A DNA stretch of 64,000 nucleotides from NCBI GenBank assembly GCA_963691655.1, contig OY829326.1, positions 93,303,235 through 93,367,234 of the forward strand. Direction: 5' to 3'. Positions 58,731 to 64,000 of the stretch are shown here, one piece after another. The notes below the pieces were generated by a model. It was not told the origin of the DNA. It ran no database searches and worked only from the letters and a program-made list of their open reading frames with translations. How positions within the stretch are numbered: position 1 is the first letter of the stretch; each line of letters opens with the position of its first letter. A program made the position numbers and the translations under genes. The stretch is from Toxonevra muliebris. Its lineage: Eukaryota > Arthropoda > Insecta > Diptera > Pallopteridae.

Positions 58731-59385
58731 TTATACGTGGAATAACACATCATGTTAATGGCCACCACGGCTTCTTTTGAGCTATAGCGCCTTTTTCTAT
58801 AGCGTCATTTTTCAATGATTTTTTGGCATAAAGCCGGCTCCATTTCAGATGTGGCGGCACTAATGTATGCTTTTAGGTCTCGAATCGTTTGAGAATTATT
58901 GGTATAAACTTTGCTTTTAACAAAACCCCAAAGAAAAAATGCCGATGGAGTCTAATCACATGATCTTGGTGGTCAATTGGTGTCGCCAAAAATTGAAATT
59001 ACTTGGCCAAGACATTTGGTTCGCAATCGACAGATTCCTCTGAAGTATGGCTCGTTGCTTCATCCTGTTGAAAGTAGACGTCGGGCAATTGAAGATCATT
59101 GGTCAAAATTCGATGCACAGTAGCCGTAGAAAAATGCATATGCTGTGCACGGTGCTCAATTGATGTTCTTGGGCTCTCCGCGACATTTTTACTAACAGAA
59201 TCAATATTTTCTGCAGACCGTGCTGGACGTACACGGATTGACGGTTTCACGTCTTGTACTAACCCAATCGACTTGAATTTCTTCAATATATACCGTACAT
59301 TCCTTTTATTTGTCGTGTAACTTCGAGGAAAATCTGCGCGTTGTGTGGAAGTTTTTAGGGAGCCCAAAGTGTCAGACACTGCCAC
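58731..59385 (-). pseudogene. mariner-like transposase remnant
   Basis: The minus strand reads an N-terminal segment with ARSAENIDSVSKNVAESP and STATVHRILTNDLQLPDVYF, then QQDEATSHTSEESVD. In another frame follow PRSCD*TP and FFLWGFVKSKVYTNNSQ, SAATSEMEPALCQKIIEK and a stop. QQD-ATSHT and FFLWGFVKSKVY are catalytic-core blocks of mariner/Tc transposases. A typical C-terminus SRGGH-DVLFHV can be seen near 58740. Frameshifts and stops make it non-functional. Confidence 0.82.
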
Positions 59386-60050
59386 TTTTGTGCCAGGACG
59401 TGCCTCCTTAAATCCTCTTTATTATTATCGAATACATAGTTTCTATTAAAACTTCCGCAATGTGACCAATATTACCCTAATATTACGAATTGTGGCCGCA
59501 AATAAACGTGAATTTTCGTAACTAATTTAAAGCATTTGGATTCGTTCTTTCACCGTGTAGTGCTTCATGGTAAATTTTCCAAGTTTATAGAGCACGCTTG
59601 TGAAATCCGTCGTTTTTACGATGGCTGCTGTCAAAGTTGTTTAAGTTTAAATTTAGAATCTTCATATTTCCGATTCTTTTGTCATAAAGAAATGTATTCC
59701 CATGCACAAACTCAATTAACTTTCCAATTATCTAAACACATTGACAACATACATAATATATCTAGAAATTTTAGAATTTTAGAAAAATATTGATTTTAAA
59801 AACCGTCCAAAAATCTTAAGAATTCAAATTTCTTAAGTAGTTTGTCCACTGTAGAAACAATTCAATGCAATAATTAATTTTTGAAAATGCTTACCTCCAT
59901 TTGCATCAAAAATGTCACTCTTTTCTGCAATATAATTTACTCTTCTATTTCTCTTTTCGCTTTCTGGAAGCCAACAAAATCTTCAGATTCTAAATAATGT
60001 CAAAATTGGAAATTCAAATAGGTTAAAATAAAATGTACGTATATAAAGTA

Positions 60051-60763
60051 CTGTTCAATATTATAGCGCACTTAGTACTCACTATGTTCAAAGCTGAATA
60101 ACTTTGACATAAATCCAGAGAAATCCATCGGGTCTTTTTTTATTGTGCAACTCTATTTTATTCTATATTAATTTGAGAAAAAAAACACAAAAATAACAAA
60201 TTTTATTCGAAAGGGTTTCGGATTTAGTGTTCCAAAATTATATTTAATTAGTAATATTTATTAGGAGCATCAAATTTAGTTTTTAGTATAAAGAAAGAGT
60301 TACCTCTGCATTTTTTAACACATTAATACATAAAATTCTGAAATGTGTTTGTAAATTTCTTAATAAATATCTGATTTAAGGGTATTCAGTTAAATTAAAT
60401 GATATCTCTCTCCAGGAAGTTTTAATTCCAACATTAAGACCATCGTTATAATTGTACTGTTTTCTATAGTTAGTCTCTTTACGCTGAAGCCTCTCCCAAA
60501 TGTTTTCCGTAATGCTTGATTCGTGCAACTATGGAAGCCAAGGCAAAATTTGAGAATTGTGTCTTCCTACATCCGATTTTGCAATAAAATATAATATTTT
60601 AGTTTTTTGTATTTTTGTATTGTAGTAATCATTTTTATTTCTCAAACTAATATAGAATAAAATAGAGTTTTACAATAAGAAAGACCCGATGGATTTCTCT
60701 ATGTTTATGCCAAATTTATTCAGCTTTGAACATAAATGTTGATTACGCTATAATATTGAACAG
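60051..60763. mobile_element. MITE with inverted repeats of about 130 bp and TA duplication
   Basis: The left end CTGTTCAATATTATAGCGC and the right end (reverse complement) CTGTTCAATATTATAGCG start repeats that match for about 130 bp, including GAGAAATCCATCGGGTCTTT on both arms. TA flanks at 60049-60050 and 60764-60765. Length is 713 bp. The centre (about 60180-60635) has no recognised coding. TA target and long arms suggest a Tc1/mariner-related non-autonomous element. Confidence 0.85.
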
Positions 60764-61080
60764 TACTGTATATGATATGACCCTTTTTCCCACTTCAAAG
60801 TTAAATGCCAAAAGAGAAAGGAGAAAAAAGTTTACAGAACTTGACACTTTTCGCTTTCTATTTAGCACTTTTATTTTAGTAAAAAAAACTGAAGAAAAGT
60901 TTCGGAATTATCGTTAAGTCGTTTAAATTATCAATAGTGGACGATAACGTTGGTTGATAATTATCTAGCAAAATCCCATCCCTAATGCTGCAATCTTATC
61001 TTCAATACACCCACGACTGACTCGGGAAAAAGGTAAAAACGTACGTCCATTATAATAAAACGTAATATGCATATTGCTGT

Positions 61081-61493
61081 CACGGTGGCCACTTTGGTAC
61101 AATTCTACCAAAACTGGTAAATTTTTTTTCATTTTTCTGCGCTTGATATATTGGTACATATTTTTAAAATTTGGTACATTCTGTGAGCAAAGTTAGCTTC
61201 TATAGTAATCAAGAATTATAAACATATTTTCAAAATACTTTAGAAATTAGCAAATTGTTCACACTTAGTCATTTTTTTTTGGCAAAAGGTTTGAAGAATT
61301 ATAAAAAAAAAAACAAATTAAGGAATAAATTAGAATTCAATACTCTTATTAATATAATGCCATACAATAAACTGGCAAAAAGTTTTTAATAATGTTATTT
61401 ATTCTCCATAAAAAATGATACATTTTTGCCTCATTTGGTACATTTTTTTTTGTAAATATTGGTACAAAATAAAATGAGTAAGTGGCAACCGTG
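61081..61493. mobile_element. hAT-type MITE with perfect 8-bp duplication
   Basis: The ends are CACGGTGGCCACTTTGGTAC and, in reverse complement, CACGGTTGCCACTTACTC. ATTGCTGT is repeated exactly at 61073-61080 and 61494-61501. An 8-bp target duplication is characteristic of hAT elements. The 413-bp body repeats GGTACA motifs in both orientations and has no coding capacity. The perfect duplication suggests a fairly recent insertion. Confidence 0.88.
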
Positions 61494-62000
61494 ATTGCTG
61501 TACACTTTTATATAAACAACAAAAACAAATTTATTGCGCGTGTAATAATTTATTAATAGGTTTATATTACCACTGATGTTTTCCTCCAAAAAATTTGTTA
61601 TTTAATCTGATGATGCCATAGATATTAATGAAATGATTGCTCTAAAAACAAACAAAAAATAAATTAATAAAAATTTTTTGCGAAAATTTCAATGTTATTT
61701 TTCTTACAATTAATGCAATGCAATAATTAAGTAAGTTCATGTAAATGTAAATTCCACATTGTGAATTTTACATGTTCCAAGTATTTGATGTCTGTATTGA
61801 CATTTTGAAGACAAACCACCTGACAGGCCCACTTTTGTCTTTTCTGCCCTTTAAATATGATTTTAATAAATAAATAAATATTTTGAAAGAATGTTTTTGA
61901 TACCTAAACTTGTTTGTGAGATTCTGCTCCACGCAATTCCGCTATTTTCTCGCCATATCTCCGCCAAAAGTTGTTATGCCCTTTTAGACCACACACTTTT

Positions 62001-62302
62001 TTATAACTTATTTGATAATAACTGTTTTATACTTGCACAGCACATACCTATGGCAGATTGACTAGTTTTTATTGTTGGTGAGTACTTAAAAGTGATTGAG
62101 ACTTTTTCACGACAGTCAGCCATATTTCGATGTTCCTGACTTTCAATGTGCTGCTTGATACAGAATATTTTTAGTGCTTTCAAATTAGCATTACATTTGA
62201 ACAAAACACAAAACAAAATTGAATGATCGGTGCCAAAAACACCGGGATATTCGCGAAATACGCGTTCAAAAAATCATTAGAACTGACTTTTGCTTTCGGC
62301 AT
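62001..62302 (-). pseudogene. hAT/BED-finger type N-terminal fragment
   Basis: The minus strand starts MPKAKVSSNDFLNA, shifts frame by one base, and continues FREYPGVFGTDHSILFCVLF, then KCNANLKALKIFCIKQHIES and QEHRNMADCREKVS to a stop at 62001. The order MPK, a short helix, LFC, then C and H-x5-H resembles the zinc-binding N-terminus of CGGBP1/hAT-like transposon proteins. No transposase core follows. The call rests on pattern memory. Confidence 0.5.
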
Positions 62303-63404
62303 TTCTTACAGCGTTGCATTTAAACACAATGATGTAATACTTTTCAATGTGGAGTGAAAAATTAAGTGGTCTAATGTGAGTTGCATACACAATTGTTAAT
62401 AACGCGAAACTGAGAGTTAAAACTCTGTAACCGAACACAGAACACATTTGCTCTGTCGTTAGCTAGGAAAGAAAATCAGTGCAATTCACAAACACAAACA
62501 AAGAAGCATAGTTAGCCATGCCAAAATAAAAATATGCACGAAAAACTTTTATATTCAAATTTGAATTTTGTATTTTCTGTTTGTGTTTGCTCTAAAAAGA
62601 AAAAAGACCTAAAAAATTTAAAACCCAAAAAAAATCAAAGCTAACTACAAACAAAAAAGATTTTCGTGCATATTTTTATGATCTGAACGCAACACATTTA
62701 TTGAATATTGAAACATTTGTGTTTCCTAGGTTCTAGTTGTTTTTGCATATTTTGTTTTGTTTATGGTACGATGCGTTGAAATAGAGAAATAAAAAGTTAC
62801 AAAACAATGAAAAGAAATCTCTCAAAAATGAAACTTTTTACCAAAAAATGCACGATTGGTTCAAAATAGTCAAAAATGCAAATATGCATGCAATATACAT
62901 TTGCAATTTTTACTAGCCCTTTTTATCACCATATTGCATTAGTGTGTGGACTGGGTGTAGAATTGAACACAAATATCAGTACAAATCAGTACATTTTCCA
63001 AATATGCATACATATATAGATTTTTACTTATTATTATAAGCTCACTTTGTAAACTCATTAGGGCAAGTCTGTTTCTTTCCTTCCTCTAAAAAATAAACAA
63101 TAAATTAAAAGTTCTTTCAGTGGAATCGAAAAAATTTCACATTTTTTCTACAGTTGTGAATGTTCCACTATCCTAAGCATTTACTCAATTTTACCAATCC
63201 TATATTTCTATCTACATTTTAATTAAAAGAATTTAAAGTAGGTAAAATTTTAATAAAAAGACCAGCACTAAAATAATGCAAAATCGAGAAATAGGTAGAT
63301 TTGCGTTCTGATTTCAGAATTTTTAAATCAGCACTTCTAAAGCATTCCAAGAAAATCAGTACATGTACTGGCTAAATCAATACGTCTGGCTACCCTAACT
63401 GGGC
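62303..63404. other. gene-free AT-rich DNA
   Basis: No gene or element recognised. A long near-dyad exists between 62515-62560 (AAAATATGCACGAAAAACTT) and 62650-62680 (GATTTTCGTGCATATTTTTA), which could be a small inverted-repeat element. Confidence 0.45.
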
Positions 63405-63900
63405 GTGAAGTAGACGAATGTGCTAAATGGCGCTAGTGTAGCGCTACTAGGCTTACCTGGGTGTAGTAGGGGAGTATGCTAAATTGCACTGATGTAGCGT
63501 TGCTGGGTGCTTGTTAGCGTTTAATAGTGAACAAATCGGTGTCACATTCGTATGTCGTAGTGTCAACTCTTGGTCAAACGCTTGTTGGTACTTTCCGAAC
63601 TAGCTTACTACCTTCCCCGCCGATACGGGGCAGGCCGCACTTGACGGGGTTGAAGGGATGTCACTGTTCCATCAACCATGTCGACTTGTTACCTTCCCTA
63701 CTGATTCGTAGAAATCCAAACTCGGCGTGGTTGGAGACAAGGCTTAGAGTTCACTGTTCTACCGACTTGTTACCTTCCCTGCTGATTCGTGACAAGCCAT
63801 GTGGCTAACCCTTGTTAGGTTTTGTTACTGTTTGGTCTATCACTGCGTTTTGTTTGTCCACCGCTATTATTGTGTTACCTTCCTTTTGCACGTCTTCTCC
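63405..63900 (+). repeat. two tandem repeats, including an exact 81-bp period
   Basis: TACCTTCCC recurs at 63609, 63690 and 63771, exactly 81 bp apart, with GACTTGTTACCTTCCCTRCTGATTCG shared by the last two units and TCACTGTTC preceding. As 81 is 27 codons, the frame repeats DLLPSLLIR. Just upstream a unit of about 57 bp (GTGCTAAATGGCGCTAGTGT, ATGCTAAATTGCACTGATGT) occurs twice at 63419-63510. GC is well above the surroundings. The right side may continue past the window. Confidence 0.7.
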
Positions 63901-64000
63901 CTACGCCTGCTACCAGCAAAAGAGATCGATTTCTTCGCGGTAGTTGTTAGGGTTGGTACAATCATGGTTGTGGAGTAATCTTTAACCCAATGGCCGATCA

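Larger units (their letters stand above)
58230..59477 (-). mobile_element. mariner-like element with inverted repeats over 110 bp
   Basis: Sequence 58230-58345 and the reverse complement of 59364-59477 match closely, including ATTGATCACATTGCGGAAG versus ATTGGTCACATTGCGGAAG and CCTGGCACAAAAGTGGCAGT in both. That is about 115 bp, much longer than the roughly 30 bp usual for mariner. A degraded transposase lies between them on the minus strand. A second MITE is inserted at 58396-58650. Outer boundaries are estimated from where similarity stops. Confidence 0.78.

Noticed and set aside
1..64000. CRISPR arrays, operons, prophage or bacterial defence systems
   Set aside because: Spliced GPCR exons, eukaryotic transposons and microsatellites show nuclear insect DNA; no regular spacer array was seen.

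Overview
The window is nuclear DNA from a higher fly. It is very AT-rich and intron-dominated. The one recognisable protein-coding gene is a D2-like dopamine receptor whose exons match the Drosophila Dop2R family almost residue for residue in the third intracellular loop. The divergence, the large introns and the dense load of decayed transposons suggest an acalyptrate fly, possibly a tephritid; the species is inference.

Layout. (1) 1-30957: no host gene recognised. It holds transposon fossils (mariner, three non-LTR fragments, MITEs, SINEs), a five-fold GAAACGTAAG motif and two direct repeats of about 450 bp. It probably lies in 5' introns of the receptor, because the exon that should carry TM1 and TM2 was not found. 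(2) 30958-46285 (+): seven Dop2R exons covering TM3 to the stop. They join in frame to 1335 nt (444 codons plus stop). The 9.1-kb intron between TM3 and TM4 contains fossils of at least six element types, including Merlin-like and Tc1-like transposases. The third-loop exons at 42434-42661 and 42920-43048 have lengths divisible by three and matching phases, so either can be skipped without a frameshift. (3) 46286-64000: 3' flank without a recognised host gene. It carries an internally deleted mariner with both ends and a TA duplication, a second mariner with inverted repeats over 110 bp, a non-LTR RNase H remnant, a tRNA-derived SINE, two clean MITEs, a hAT/BED-type N-terminal fragment and an 81-bp tandem repeat at the right edge.

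How it fits together. The receptor is the only candidate functional gene. The most notable non-gene structures are a 1.4-kb foldback element ending 124 bp before the TM3 exon, a pre-miRNA-like hairpin in the last intron, and TE families present in opposite orientations across the locus. No bacterial, plasmid, CRISPR or operon feature is present. All calls come from reading the sequence; no alignment or folding program was run.
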